This document shows positions 35,373 to 44,508 of a stretch of DNA of 64,000 bases, in pieces. Location: positions 930,001-994,000 of the forward strand of contig NZ_JGVU02000002.1 in the NCBI RefSeq assembly GCF_000708755.2, in the 5' to 3' direction. This stretch comes from Metabacillus indicus LMG 22858. Its GTDB lineage: Bacteria > Bacillota > Bacilli > Bacillales > Bacillaceae. Positions within the stretch are counted from its first letter, which is position 1. The number at the start of each line of letters is the position of its first letter. Under the pieces are notes generated by a model. The model was not told the DNA's origin. It was given only the letters and a program-made list of their open reading frames with translations, and made no database searches. The position numbers and the translations under genes were made by a program.

Positions 35373-36047
35373 TTACAGAGGTCCGGATATACCCTGTTTG
35401 CGGATCATGATAAAGTGAGCCCCCATTAAACCAAACAGCGCTGCTGGAAGGAAGAACACATGAATCGCAAAGAAACGGGTCAGTGTCTGTGCACCGACGA
35501 TTTCCGGATGGCCGGCAAGCAATGTTTTAACTTGAGTACCAATCAGCGGCGTTGCCTCAGCGATTTGAAGACCAACTTTTGTCGCAAATAGCGCTTTCAT
35601 ATCCCAAGGCAATAAATAGCCCGTAAATCCAAGACCAAGCATTACGAAGAAAATCAGTACGCCGACAACCCAGTTAAGTTCTCGCGGTTTCTTATACGCA
35701 CCCTGGAAGAATACGCGGAGAGTATGTAGGAACATCATGACGATTACAAGACTTGCTCCCCAGTGATGCATGCCGCGGACGATTTGGCCGAAAGCGACTT
35801 CATTTTGAAGATAATAAACAGATTCCCATGCATTTTTAATGTCGGGAACATAATACATTGTCAGGAACATGCCTGATAATACCTGAATAACGGTTACAAA
35901 GAACGTCAGTCCGCCAAAGCAGTATACGAAAGCTGAAAAATGGTGTGCCGGATTTACATGCTCTGGCACTTCATGGTCAGCGATGTCTCTCCACATAGGC
36001 GTAATATCGAGCCGTTCATCAACCCAGTCATAAATTTTGTTTAACAC
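35373..36047 (-). CDS. qcrB: Menaquinol:cytochrome c reductase, cytochrome b subunit
   Basis: Cytochrome b6-type subunit, four helices. Heme b histidines lie in GMHHWGASLVIVMMFLHTLR and FFAIHVFFLPAALFGLMGAHF. GYLLPWDMKALFATKVG is the Qo region. 224 residues. Starts with GTG; GGAGGCG is 8 bases before it. Overall reaction: menaquinol to cytochrome c with proton translocation. Confidence 0.96.
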   Translation of the reverse strand: MLNKIYDWVDERLDITPMWRDIADHEVPEHVNPAHHFSAFVYCFGGLTFFVTVIQVLSGMFLTMYYVPDIKNAWESVYYLQNEVAFGQIVRGMHHWGASLVIVMMFLHTLRVFFQGAYKKPRELNWVVGVLIFFVMLGLGFTGYLLPWDMKALFATKVGLQIAEATPLIGTQVKTLLAGHPEIVGAQTLTRFFAIHVFFLPAALFGLMGAHFIMIRKQGISGPL

Positions 36048-36050
36048 TTA

Positions 36051-36560
36051 TTACGCCTCCTTTCGCGGTTTAGCCGAACCAAGATACAGGAATCCATCCT
36101 TCACTTCACTTTTGTATACATCAAGCGGAGCAAGCGGCGGCGTACCAGGAACATTCGTGCCGTCTTTTTCATACAGTCCGTAGTGGCATGGACAGAAGAA
36201 TTTGTTTGGATTCGATGGATCACTGTTCCAGTTAACTGTACATCCCAAGTGCTTGCAGACAGGAGAAAGCGCTATAATATCCCCATTGTCGTTTTTGTAG
36301 ACCCATGCAGCCCTAGGCTCTTCCGATTTGTGCCAAGCATCAACCTGTTTAATTTTAAAGTTAAAACGGGTTGGTTCATTTGTAATTTCATCTACACTGA
36401 CAACCTGGACAAGATCCTGTTCTTCGACCTTTCCGAGTACTGGATCTAGCGCAAAACGGACCATAGGCATAAGCATACCCGCAGCCATGAAACCGCCTAC
36501 ACCAGTAAGTGTATAGTTGAGAAATTGCCGTCTTGATACCCGATGTTTTTTCTCGCTCAT
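36051..36560 (-). CDS. qcrA: Menaquinol:cytochrome c reductase, Rieske iron-sulfur subunit
   Basis: Tat-type N-terminus RVSRRQFLNYTLTG followed by one helix, GGFMAAGMLMPMVRFAL. The [2Fe-2S] ligands are in CKHLGCTVNW and CPCHYGLYEKDG, and GTPPLAPLDVY is conserved. 169 residues. Two adjacent ATGs; the second has better spacing from GGGGGG. First gene of the operon. Confidence 0.96.
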   Translation of the reverse strand: MSEKKHRVSRRQFLNYTLTGVGGFMAAGMLMPMVRFALDPVLGKVEEQDLVQVVSVDEITNEPTRFNFKIKQVDAWHKSEEPRAAWVYKNDNGDIIALSPVCKHLGCTVNWNSDPSNPNKFFCPCHYGLYEKDGTNVPGTPPLAPLDVYKSEVKDGFLYLGSAKPRKEA

Positions 36561-36634
36561 CATTTTCCCCCCTCTATCTTAAGCTGAAGTCCGTCAGGAC
36601 ATACGATAAAACCATATAAAACTAGGACAATCTC

Positions 36635-36663
36635 ATGATATATCAATCTTCCAGTAAGGTCAA
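36635..36663 (-). promoter_or_regulatory. Promoter of qcrABC
   Basis: Minus strand TTGACC (36658-36663), 17 bases, TATCAT (36635-36640); 75 bases before qcrA. Confidence 0.65.
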
Positions 36664-36703
36664 TATTATCCTTTTTTGGAACTTAATAAATATGTAAGGG
36701 TTT

Positions 36704-37159
36704 TTATTTCCCTCTCCAAAATTGTAAGAAAATGTTCATAATTTGGCTGACCTGATCCTCAACCATCTTTCTTTTCAGCGATTCATCCATATGCTCCAAA
36801 GGGACCGACGGGAGGTAAATGACTTTTCCATTTGCAAAATTCTCTTTTGTTTTCCAATAAGGATCACTTGTCATAAAAAAGATATGGCTGAAGCTCTTTT
36901 CAAGCTCACTGTACCATTGCTGCACCGTGTTTTCTGCATCTTCAGCTGCCTCTTTCAAATAAGAGACAGGAGGCATGAGGAAAACTCTTCCTTTAAGCTG
37001 CCTTTCAAGGTCTTCAGAAATCAGAAAAGCATATTCACCCTCTGCAGCAGCATGCTTCAGGCCTGTCCCGAAATCGGCCTGGATGAGGGGCACGACTGCC
37101 GTATCAACGTAATCTGCCGACTCCAGATAGGAAGTTGCGTCTCCGGCTGTCCATTTCAT
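36704..37159 (-). CDS. ypiF: YpiF, DUF2487 family protein
   Basis: 151 residues, soluble. MKWTAGDATSYLESADYVDTAVVPL opens the protein, FLMPPVSYLK is central, and ISQ-like VEDQVSQIMNIFLQFWRGK closes it, fitting YpiF. Function unknown. AAGGAGC precedes the ATG. In B. subtilis it lies between qcrA and ypiB; here the amylase gene is inserted between them. Confidence 0.85.
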   Translation of the reverse strand: MKWTAGDATSYLESADYVDTAVVPLIQADFGTGLKHAAAEGEYAFLISEDLERQLKGRVFLMPPVSYLKEAAEDAENTVQQWYSELEKSFSHIFFMTSDPYWKTKENFANGKVIYLPSVPLEHMDESLKRKMVEDQVSQIMNIFLQFWRGK

Positions 37160-37324
37160 TCATTTCAGCTCCTTCAAGTTGTGATGCTTTTCATTATATA
37201 GGTTTTGCAGGAATCGGAAAAGAAGAATTGGCATCAATACGTATCTTAGTGACCTTTAATCTTCGGTCATGCTGCAAATAAATGAAGGATGCACGCTGTC
37301 AGTTAGGAGGCAGCTGGTTATTTT

Positions 37325-37414
37325 CTAGTAATCACACGTTTCTTGCAAGTAACAGATCTGCTTTTTCAAGTAAAAGAGGTATTTTTGCAAGTATTACCCC
37401 ACGTGTGGCAAGTA
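37325..37414. repeat. Five 21-bp-phased CAAGTA iterons
   Basis: CTAGTA at 37325 and CAAGTA at 37346, 37367, 37388 and 37409, exactly 21 bp apart; the 15 bases between them vary, apart from a T-rich stretch before several hexamers. Located in the 375-bp gene-free stretch between ypiF and the amylase terminator. No reading frame or promoter is evident there. Confidence 0.75.
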
Positions 37415-37481
37415 AGGTACTCGGTGACGCCCACAATCCCCTTTTTATAGCGTTGAATGCTCAAAACCTCTTCAGCACATC

Positions 37482-37516
37482 AAAAAAAGCGCCCCTGCAT
37501 AAAATCAGGGACACCT
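37482..37516 (-). terminator. Amylase gene terminator
   Basis: Minus strand GTGTCCCTG / CAGGGGCGC (two G-U pairs) followed by TTTTTTTG. Confidence 0.8.
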
Positions 37517-37534
37517 TTCATTCGTTTCACTACT

Positions 37535-40500
37535 CTATTGAACAGCGCGCTTAACAAAACGCCTTTTCAGCATCCATCCGCTGAAGCCGGCTGCAAGCAG
37601 CAAGATTCCGATCAGCATGATGCTGTAGGACGCTGTAGCTGTTGCAGGAAGTCCTTTTCCTGCACCGGGAGCTGAAGTGCTGTCTGGTGAGCCGCTTCCG
37701 CCGGCAGCATCTCCTCCTTTAGCTGGGGGCGTGCCCTGTTCATCCTTATCATCAGGCTGAACGGCGCCGTCAGGGTTTTCGTTCTTTCCAGGAGGTTTTG
37801 GCTGACTGTTTTTTTCAGCCAGAATAAAGGTGCCTCCAGCTTCCCGTTCAGGAAGGTCTGCTGTCACTTTTCCGCCTGCAGAAACTTTGTATTCTATTCC
37901 GCTGTAAAGATCAATCACTTTCGTGTTCTTTTTAAACGGAACAGATATTGTCACTTTTTGGGCTGTTTCTGTTGTATTCAGTCCAACGGCAACAGATTGT
38001 TTGCCGTATGCTCTGGCAAATACGAGGTAGCCCTCATCGTTGCTGCCGCCGATTTTTACGCGGGTTCCTTTTGAGAAGACCTTTGAGTAGTCTTTACGGA
38101 TGTTCAGCAGCTTCTGATAGTGTGTTAACAGGTCATTATTCTCCGTTTTGTCCCAGGCAAAATCGTACCGGTTTTCATTAAATTCGCCTTTGTCCATATC
38201 CCCGGCATGCTTTCCTGTCTGTCCAATTTCCTCCCCGTAATAAATGACCGGCTGTCCTTTTGCCGTAATCTGAAGGGAAGCAGCAATTTTCTGCTTGCTG
38301 ATGTCACCGCCTGCATGAGTCAGGAGGAATCCATCCTCATCATGGCTGCTCAGGAATTGTCCCATAGTGGCAGAGCTTGTCATGTTTGCATTGCGTTCTT
38401 CGAGTCTTGCTTCTACTGCTTCTACATCACCGTTGATGAAATCTCTCGCATCGTATTTAAAGTTAAAATCAAGCAGAGAATCCATCTGGCCGCTGTCAAG
38501 ATAACCACCGGTGTTGCCGATGCTGCCTCCGTAATATTCACCGATCAGTTTAAAATCAGGATTGATTTTCGTAAGTTCATTTTTAAACATTTTCCACGTT
38601 GTATCCTCGACATGTTTGACTGTATCTACACGGAAGTAGTCAATAGCGTTGCCTTTTTCCGTCCGGTGAGCAGCCCAGGCTGTCTGCCAGTCAATCATCT
38701 GTTTGCGGACAGCAGCGTCTTCCGTTATCAGATCCGGCAGGCCGGCAAGCTCGCCTTTAATGACGTCCGTTCCGCCGCTGCGGAGCATGCCGCCAAAACG
38801 GCTTCTGTCCTCATCTGTCGGATAATTAGAGATGCCCGTATTTCCTGCATCCGTCTCTTTTAAACCGTATCCTGTATGGTTAAGAACGACATCAACCATA
38901 ATCTTGATGTTTTTTTCATGAGCTTTGTCCAGAAGTTCATTCAGATCATCCATAGAGCCCAGATGTTCATCAAGCTTTGAGAAATCCTTTGCCCAGTATC
39001 CATGATAGCCGTACTGATGCCCGTTCTTGTCATGGCGCAGGTCCCAGTCAATGTTGTCAACGACAGGAGTAATCCAGATCGTGTTGATGCCAAGGTCTTC
39101 AAGGTAATCAAGCTTTTGAGTGATACCTTTAAAATCACCGCCGTGATACGTTTCAAGATGGCTCGCGTCGTAGCCTTCCCCGTTTGGATCGTTGTTTGTT
39201 TTGTCTCCGTCATTAAAGCGATCTGTCAGCATAAAATAAATTCTTGCCTCATCCCAGTCAAAATCGCCTTTTCCTTTTGAAACACGCGGTTTAACTGTGA
39301 TGGATGCAGTCTTAGTATGTTTATTCCCGTATTGGTCAACAGCTGTCACAGGAATTTGTTTTTCACCTGCCGTCACGGTATCTGCAACTGAGAGAGATGT
39401 TTCCATTAGCTGCGGATCGATTTTCAGCGCCTTTGGTCCGCCGAGTGCGGAAACGTCAGCTGACAGCTCGGTAAATTCAACCTCCTGATCTGTTTCAACA
39501 TCAAGGCTCAGCACCGCATTTTGATTAGAGGTTACTGCCTTCGGAGAAACAGACAGTTTCATGGATACATCCGGCACGATGTAGTCTACAGATGATTTTT
39601 CATAGTACGGATCTCTTACTTCTGTTTCTGTCCCATTGACAGTGACCAAGTAACTGTAGTCATACGTTCCTTCACCAGGCAGGGCAACTGTATGGGAAAA
39701 GTACTCGTTTTTCTCATCATAGGCCATTTCGTATTCCTTGCCTGCAACTTTAAGGCTCACTTTCTCAACCGTGTCCATTGCATTATCCGCAAACAGCTCG
39801 GGATCTCTGTAAAAGAAGGTTGCTTTTCCTTCTGACAATACAGGACCTTTTACGGCCGGAACGGTATGAAAGTCACCTTTCCCGCTTTCAACAACTACCT
39901 TCGTGAGAGCTTGTCCCGCTTCTGCAGTGATGTATCTGTCCCCGTCATATGGATCTTTAACAGCCCAGTCCTGGCCTTTTCTGATGACAAAACCGACTGC
40001 CGTTGCATCTGAGCTGATCTCAAATTTCGAGACAGCACCTTGTTCTGTTATGTCAGAAAACAGCTTTTCTCCGTCCTGCAGTCCGGTCTGCCAGGTCCAG
40101 ATGTTCCAGTCCGCGTAGTCTGCGTCCTCCCTGACATAAGTAAATTGAATAAATCTTTTAGCAGGTTCAATCATATTTGAGGTTGTAAATGAAAGAACAA
40201 AATCGTCCTGCAGATACGAACTAGTGGATTGTCCCTTAACAGCATCTTTCTTTACTGTCAGTGTGTAGGACTGTCCTTTTTTCAGCTGTTCTGCTTTAAT
40301 GCTGAGCTGATTTCCTTCTGTCTTTAAAACAGCCGGAACATCCCCGCCGTCTTTTTCTGACAGCGTTACAGCATCCTGCTTTTCAACCGCCACGTTTTCA
40401 TTGAATGTAACAATCAGCGGGGCTTCAGGCTTAAATTCAGCTTCCCCCTCAGCAGGCGTTGAAGACAGGACCTCCAGCTGAGAAGCTTCCACCACTCCCC

Positions 40501-41230
40501 CTATTGTGTAGCTGCTGCTGTATACTGCCTGGCTGTTTGGATTTCCTGATTCATTCCAAGTGCCGGCAAGAACATTCCCTTCGGCTTCGGGACTTACATC
40601 AAATGCACCATGCTCCGCCGGATTGTTTCCGCTTAAAACGGCAATGGCCCTGATCGAGTCATCATTTTTCAGACCAAGCTCGCTGAGCGGAATTTTTCCT
40701 TCAAAGCCTTTTGTGCGATCAGCTGCAAATTGTGCCCCTTTGCTGTTTTCCCAGGTTGAGAGCTTGGGAGCTGTCATATCCTCTGAGCTGTATAGAGCAG
40801 CTCCGGCAAGTTCATTGTCATTTTTTATTCTGACAGTAATGTGAAACTGCGGCTTAGCTTCTGTGCCTCCAAAGTGAAAAGGAGCTCCCCATGGATTGCC
40901 TTCTATTTTTGAATCTTCTTCATTCACATTCAGTGCAAGGTTTAAAAACATCCCGTCGCTTCCCCAATTCGGAACATTTTTTGCTTCAGTCCAAAAATAG
41001 AGATACCTGCTGTCGTTTGTTATATGCAGATCTCCAATCTGAAACCCCTCATATCCCGGTGTTTCAGATGATGCAAGCGGTTGCATATCAGACCAGTCTT
41101 CTCCGCTTCCATCAACCTTTATTGCAGCCGGTGCCGAAGCGGCAAATCCCTGCCACGTTCCAAGTACACTGCTCGCGAGAAGGACCAGTATGGCTACAGC
41201 CGCCGTCCATCTCCCCCATTTTTTTCTCAT
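37535..41230 (-). CDS. Secreted, wall-anchored GH13 alpha-amylase/pullulanase, multidomain
   Basis: 1231 residues. Signal peptide (~1-30); a beta-rich N-terminal domain ~35-240 with VDGSGEDWSDMQPL; a Big_5/SbsA-type Ig domain ~250-355 (SSTPAEGEAEFKPEAPLIVTFNE); a CBM41-like starch/pullulan module ~360-440 (DYADWNIWTWQTG); an E-set domain ~470-555; another Ig-like domain; GH13 catalytic barrel ~660-1010. GH13 regions: VDVVLNHTG, FRVDTVKH (nucleophile Asp, ~868), IGEYYGG (acid/base Glu, ~897), SSHDEDGF (Asp, ~964). The C-terminus has a Pro/Gly linker, LPATA, a helix and a KRR tail: a sortase signal of the LPxTA type. It degrades alpha-glucans outside the cell; exact linkage preference cannot be read. 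The ATG at 41230 has AAGGGGG. Not present here in B. subtilis. Confidence 0.9.
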   Translation of the reverse strand: MRKKWGRWTAAVAILVLLASSVLGTWQGFAASAPAAIKVDGSGEDWSDMQPLASSETPGYEGFQIGDLHITNDSRYLYFWTEAKNVPNWGSDGMFLNLALNVNEEDSKIEGNPWGAPFHFGGTEAKPQFHITVRIKNDNELAGAALYSSEDMTAPKLSTWENSKGAQFAADRTKGFEGKIPLSELGLKNDDSIRAIAVLSGNNPAEHGAFDVSPEAEGNVLAGTWNESGNPNSQAVYSSSYTIGGVVEASQLEVLSSTPAEGEAEFKPEAPLIVTFNENVAVEKQDAVTLSEKDGGDVPAVLKTEGNQLSIKAEQLKKGQSYTLTVKKDAVKGQSTSSYLQDDFVLSFTTSNMIEPAKRFIQFTYVREDADYADWNIWTWQTGLQDGEKLFSDITEQGAVSKFEISSDATAVGFVIRKGQDWAVKDPYDGDRYITAEAGQALTKVVVESGKGDFHTVPAVKGPVLSEGKATFFYRDPELFADNAMDTVEKVSLKVAGKEYEMAYDEKNEYFSHTVALPGEGTYDYSYLVTVNGTETEVRDPYYEKSSVDYIVPDVSMKLSVSPKAVTSNQNAVLSLDVETDQEVEFTELSADVSALGGPKALKIDPQLMETSLSVADTVTAGEKQIPVTAVDQYGNKHTKTASITVKPRVSKGKGDFDWDEARIYFMLTDRFNDGDKTNNDPNGEGYDASHLETYHGGDFKGITQKLDYLEDLGINTIWITPVVDNIDWDLRHDKNGHQYGYHGYWAKDFSKLDEHLGSMDDLNELLDKAHEKNIKIMVDVVLNHTGYGLKETDAGNTGISNYPTDEDRSRFGGMLRSGGTDVIKGELAGLPDLITEDAAVRKQMIDWQTAWAAHRTEKGNAIDYFRVDTVKHVEDTTWKMFKNELTKINPDFKLIGEYYGGSIGNTGGYLDSGQMDSLLDFNFKYDARDFINGDVEAVEARLEERNANMTSSATMGQFLSSHDEDGFLLTHAGGDISKQKIAASLQITAKGQPVIYYGEEIGQTGKHAGDMDKGEFNENRYDFAWDKTENNDLLTHYQKLLNIRKDYSKVFSKGTRVKIGGSNDEGYLVFARAYGKQSVAVGLNTTETAQKVTISVPFKKNTKVIDLYSGIEYKVSAGGKVTADLPEREAGGTFILAEKNSQPKPPGKNENPDGAVQPDDKDEQGTPPAKGGDAAGGSGSPDSTSAPGAGKGLPATATASYSIMLIGILLLAAGFSGWMLKRRFVKRAVQ

Positions 41231-41287
41231 TCCATTTCCCCCTTTGGCATATAAAGAAATCGGCTGCACTCGAGACCAATGCCTGTC

Positions 41288-41305
41288 TATGTAAACGATT
41301 TCATC
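41288..41305. promoter_or_regulatory. CcpA binding site (cre) upstream of the amylase
   Basis: TATGTAAACGATTTCATC matches the cre pattern WWTGNAARCGNWWWCAWW at all but the last position. It lies 58 bp before the amylase start, within promoter distance, where CcpA binding would repress in glucose. Confidence 0.75.
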
Positions 41306-41376
41306 AACACCCTTATTTTGTCACGGTTCGACCGAAAAATCAATTGAAAATTCTGAAAAAAATAAGCTGAAAAGCC

Positions 41377-41410
41377 TAAAAAAAAGAAACCTCCTTTTCT
41401 GAAGGTTTCT
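41377..41410 (-). terminator. ypiB terminator
   Basis: Minus strand GAAACCTTC / GGAGGTTTC stem followed by seven T. Confidence 0.8.
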
Positions 41411-41443
41411 TCTCAAAAGCTGCAGTTCCGGCAGCAGGCAAGC

Positions 41444-41983
41444 TTATCTGAGGCATTTCAATTTGTCTGTCAAATGGTTGAATGCTTCTTTATCCTGGCG
41501 GTCAAGGGCATCATCAATCATTTGAAGGAGTTTTTCTTTTTGGAACGTCTGAATGGATTCTTCAAGAATTCTCTCAGCTACTACACGGTCTTTTTCATTA
41601 ATGTTGAGGTGCTTCGGCATAAACGGGTTTGCCTCAAGCACGGCTGCGTAATTCGGAGACTGATAAGATGAGCGGAAATTGAGCTGGATATACAGATCCT
41701 CGTCTTTATTTAATCGAATGTCATGGAACGATTTTTCGGCATCCGTTGTCATGACATTTTCTTTGTAAAAACGAAACGGCACTTCCTCTACACAGTGGGT
41801 CGACATGATAATTCCGCGGGGACAATACTGTGCCTGCTCGACAAAATGCACTTTTTCCATCAGAGTATCATGACTCATCAAATAATTCAGAATCCATACA
41901 CATTCTCGTCTTTTCAGCTGATAATGATTTAAAAACCACCTGATAAAATCCTTCTTCTCAATGACAGTTACCGGGGCCATCAT
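41444..41983 (-). CDS. ypiB: YpiB, UPF0302 family protein
   Basis: 179 residues. The N-terminal half is strongly conserved in the family: [19 protein letters not shown] then [32 protein letters not shown], and [19 protein letters not shown]. The C-terminal helical part has the IDEAL-domain pattern ([21 protein letters not shown]), seen in proteins that bind adaptor or competence factors. Function unknown. Three close ATGs; 41983 has the best spacing from GGAGGG. Confidence 0.88.
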   Translation of the reverse strand: MMAPVTVIEKKDFIRWFLNHYQLKRRECVWILNYLMSHDTLMEKVHFVEQAQYCPRGIIMSTHCVEEVPFRFYKENVMTTDAEKSFHDIRLNKDEDLYIQLNFRSSYQSPNYAAVLEANPFMPKHLNINEKDRVVAERILEESIQTFQKEKLLQMIDDALDRQDKEAFNHLTDKLKCLR

Positions 41984-42064
41984 ATGCATTTCCCTCCTCT
42001 GCTAACTGTAGATTCTTACTTTAAAAGTTCAACAGATCCCAGGTGAATTCCTTCCGGCCGAGTG

Positions 42065-43330
42065 TTAAAAATCATCTTCTAATTGCATCAAAATCTCTTC
42101 GATTTCGACATTCGCAGGGTCATGCGTTAAAGCCCTGCTGAACATCTCCCTTGCAGCTGTCCGGTTTCCGTCCTCAAGCAGATAATACCCGTACTCCATT
42201 AAAAAGTCTGGTTCTTCCTTGAAGAAATTATATGCTCGCTGGTAATGGTTTAATGCATCCGAATATTGTTCTGTTTCATGATAGGCGCGTGCAAGCTTCC
42301 GGTCATATTCAGGATCTTCTTCGCCGTACCTCATGACTTCTTTCAGACAGTCAATGACCTCTTCATAAAGCTGTTCCTGCATGTAGATATTCGTCAGGGT
42401 GATTGTCGCTTCCACATGACCCGGATCAATGGCAATCGCCTGCTGGAGCAAAGCTTTGGCTTCATCCGGCTGATTGTTTTTAAGCGCCGTTTTTCCGCCG
42501 TATACATACAGCTCTTTATTGTATTCATCTACTTTAAGTCCATCTTTTACAGCTTGGAGGCTTTCCCCGAGCATTCCTTCAGCCTCATAGGCCTTTGCAA
42601 GGAAAAGATAGAGGGATGTATATTCATGATCCAGATCTTTCAGCTTCAGAAACTGCTCAATCGCTGTCTTCGGATAATTCGCCTGAAGGGCGGTAAATCC
42701 GTAGCCAAACAGCGTGTGCAGATCAACCTGCTCATCTGCTGCTTTTTCGTAAAAAGGCAGAGCTTCTTCAAATTCGCCGCTTGCGCTGATCGATTCTGCC
42801 AATCTCTGATAAACGTTTACACCTGTGACCGTACTGTGTTCCTTAAGCACGTCTTTGAAAAAAGGAATGGCTTTATGGTAATGCCCCTGATGAAAATAAA
42901 GCTCTCCGAGTGCAAAATCGATAATCGGCTCATCAGGCACTAATTTTTTTGCTGCTTGAAGCTTTTGTTCGCTTACTTCGTTCAGACCCTGCATCTGGTA
43001 AAGATCTGCTGAGAGAATCAATGCCTGTACATAAGCAGGATCCGTCTCCGGAATGGTATTCAGGAGGTCGATTGCTTTTTCTTCCTGATCCATGTCGATA
43101 TAGATTTCTGCAAGAAATACGGTTACTTCAGACTCTTCAGGATAGAGAAGATGCATATCTTCCATAATCGAAAGTGCCTGATCTGTATTCCCCCACTGAT
43201 AATATTTTTCTGCAAGCAGAAATTTTTCTTCATCGTGCAGTTTGTTTTCGAGACCGGAAAGCTTAGCAAGCCCTTCCTGGACCTGTCCCGATTCAACCAG
43301 TTGAATTGCTTCGGATAATGTGTTGTTCAC
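42065..43330 (-). CDS. ypiA: YpiA, TPR-repeat protein
   Basis: About 421 residues made almost wholly of tetratricopeptide repeats (ten or so), e.g. YVQALILSADLYQMQGLNEVSEQKL, IDFALGELYFHQGHYHKAIPFF and PEYDRKLARAYHETEQYSDALNHY. Cytosolic; probably a protein-protein scaffold. B. subtilis ypiA lies in the same place downstream of the aro/trp supraoperon. The start is uncertain: GTG at 43330 has AAAGGG 8 bases upstream, while the ATG at 43348 lacks a binding site. Confidence 0.85.
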   Translation of the reverse strand: MNNTLSEAIQLVESGQVQEGLAKLSGLENKLHDEEKFLLAEKYYQWGNTDQALSIMEDMHLLYPEESEVTVFLAEIYIDMDQEEKAIDLLNTIPETDPAYVQALILSADLYQMQGLNEVSEQKLQAAKKLVPDEPIIDFALGELYFHQGHYHKAIPFFKDVLKEHSTVTGVNVYQRLAESISASGEFEEALPFYEKAADEQVDLHTLFGYGFTALQANYPKTAIEQFLKLKDLDHEYTSLYLFLAKAYEAEGMLGESLQAVKDGLKVDEYNKELYVYGGKTALKNNQPDEAKALLQQAIAIDPGHVEATITLTNIYMQEQLYEEVIDCLKEVMRYGEEDPEYDRKLARAYHETEQYSDALNHYQRAYNFFKEEPDFLMEYGYYLLEDGNRTAAREMFSRALTHDPANVEIEEILMQLEDDF

Positions 43331-43353
43331 CTTTAACGCCCTTTCCATTCCAG

Positions 43354-44250
43354 TTACGGAACAGCCTGAGCAGCAAACCTGCCTGACATGGCCACGGTGC
43401 GCTCTTCTCCAAAACCCGGCTTTAAAAAAATCGTTTCACCGGCTTTTTGCAGCTGTCCTTTATGAACCGTAAATTTAGGAATATGACTATGATACCCGCT
43501 TGAGGACAAATCTTCAACTGAATTGAATGCATTTCCCTCATACAGGTTATAGTCAACTTCGCCGCCGATGCGGATATCTCCTTTATCAGGAAACAGGCCG
43601 ATTTTCATCAGGAGGTTTTTATCTAGAATAGTATGCTCGGGCGGGCAGGCAGCACTTGCTGAGAAGCGGTGTTTTTTCATCAGGGCTTCGAACGTTTTTT
43701 GCTGTTTATCCTGCAAGGCACGATCCGGCCATTGCGGCAGAAACGTCATCGGGAAATGGTAAATGCTGCTGCGGATCCATCCCCACGGGAATCCTGCAAG
43801 ATCATCCTCAGGATGAATCTCAAGGACAAGCAAAGGGATCTTCTGGCGTTTGCAGGCAATCAGCAGGGATGGAGTCAGTCTTTTGAGCGGAATGGCAGCA
43901 CTGATGCAGTAATCAATTGGGGAATTAATCATCCTTTGTCTCTTTTTCCTGACTGCATCTGATAATTCACGTTCGTATTCTGCGCGGGCAACCGTAATAA
44001 CGGCTGTACAACCGGATGCTATGAGCTTGTCCTTAAAAATGGGTTTGGCTTCTGAATAAGAACCGTTTATGGAGAAATCAAGCATAACGTGCCCGGGTGT
44101 CATCACATACGGAGAGGCGTCCATCTTCATATAGGCCATATTTTTAACTGAAGAATGGATATAATCCATTTTGTTGTTTCTTACGAGAATGGACGTTTTT
44201 TCAGCTGCTGCATGCTTAACAATAACTGCATCTTCAAGTATATAGGCCAC
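43354..44250 (-). CDS. Amidohydrolase-like protein lacking metal ligands
   Basis: 298 residues, GTG start with GGGAGGG upstream. No family recognised outright. The ends look like the split beta-sandwich of dihydroorotase/dihydropyrimidinase-type amidohydrolases: N-terminal LEDAVIV ... SILVRNNKMDYIH ... MDASPYVMTPGHVMLDFSI, and C-terminal KGDIRIGGEVDYNLYE ... KFTVHKGQLQKAGE. In active enzymes the TPGxxDxHxH segment binds metal; here it reads TPGHVMLDFSI, and no HxH follows. The central part (~65-220) is short and has no obvious metal-binding set. Probably a degenerate, non-catalytic relative. Absent between ypiA and aroA in B. subtilis. Confidence 0.75.
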   Translation of the reverse strand: MAYILEDAVIVKHAAAEKTSILVRNNKMDYIHSSVKNMAYMKMDASPYVMTPGHVMLDFSINGSYSEAKPIFKDKLIASGCTAVITVARAEYERELSDAVRKKRQRMINSPIDYCISAAIPLKRLTPSLLIACKRQKIPLLVLEIHPEDDLAGFPWGWIRSSIYHFPMTFLPQWPDRALQDKQQKTFEALMKKHRFSASAACPPEHTILDKNLLMKIGLFPDKGDIRIGGEVDYNLYEGNAFNSVEDLSSSGYHSHIPKFTVHKGQLQKAGETIFLKPGFGEERTVAMSGRFAAQAVP

Positions 44251-44318
44251 TTTCCGCTTATCCCTCCCTTGTCGTCTTCTTAAGACAAGCTATGAGGAAA
44301 AAGAAGAAAATATGCCAA

Positions 44319-44438
44319 CAAAAGCGGAAGCGCCTTGATTAGATCCGATAGGCAGATAAGAATCCGACGGAAAAGTCCGGGTTTGACTTTTTTGGCGGAT
44401 TTGTTCTAACAGAGGATCTAGGCGCTGTAGCTGGACGT
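44319..44438 (+). repeat. Structured intergenic repeat, copy 4
   Basis: AAAGCGGAAGCGCC ... TAGCTGGACG. Core hairpin 44361-44401: 17-bp stem, 7-base loop CGGGTTT. Outer stem GCGCCT/AGGCGC and AGATCC/GGATCT, longer than in the other copies. Together with the aroA terminator it fills the 258-bp gap from 44251 to 44508. Confidence 0.8.
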
Positions 44439-44468
44439 GGATAACTTTGTATATGATTTCCTTAGAGT

Positions 44469-44498
44469 TAAAAATGCCTGCGGAGATTCTCCGCAGGC
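44469..44498 (-). terminator. Supraoperon terminator after aroA
   Basis: Perfect GCCTGCGGAG / CTCCGCAGGC stem with a 3-base loop, followed on the minus strand by ATTTTTAA. Confidence 0.85.
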
Positions 44499-44508
44499 TG
44501 GATGTGCA

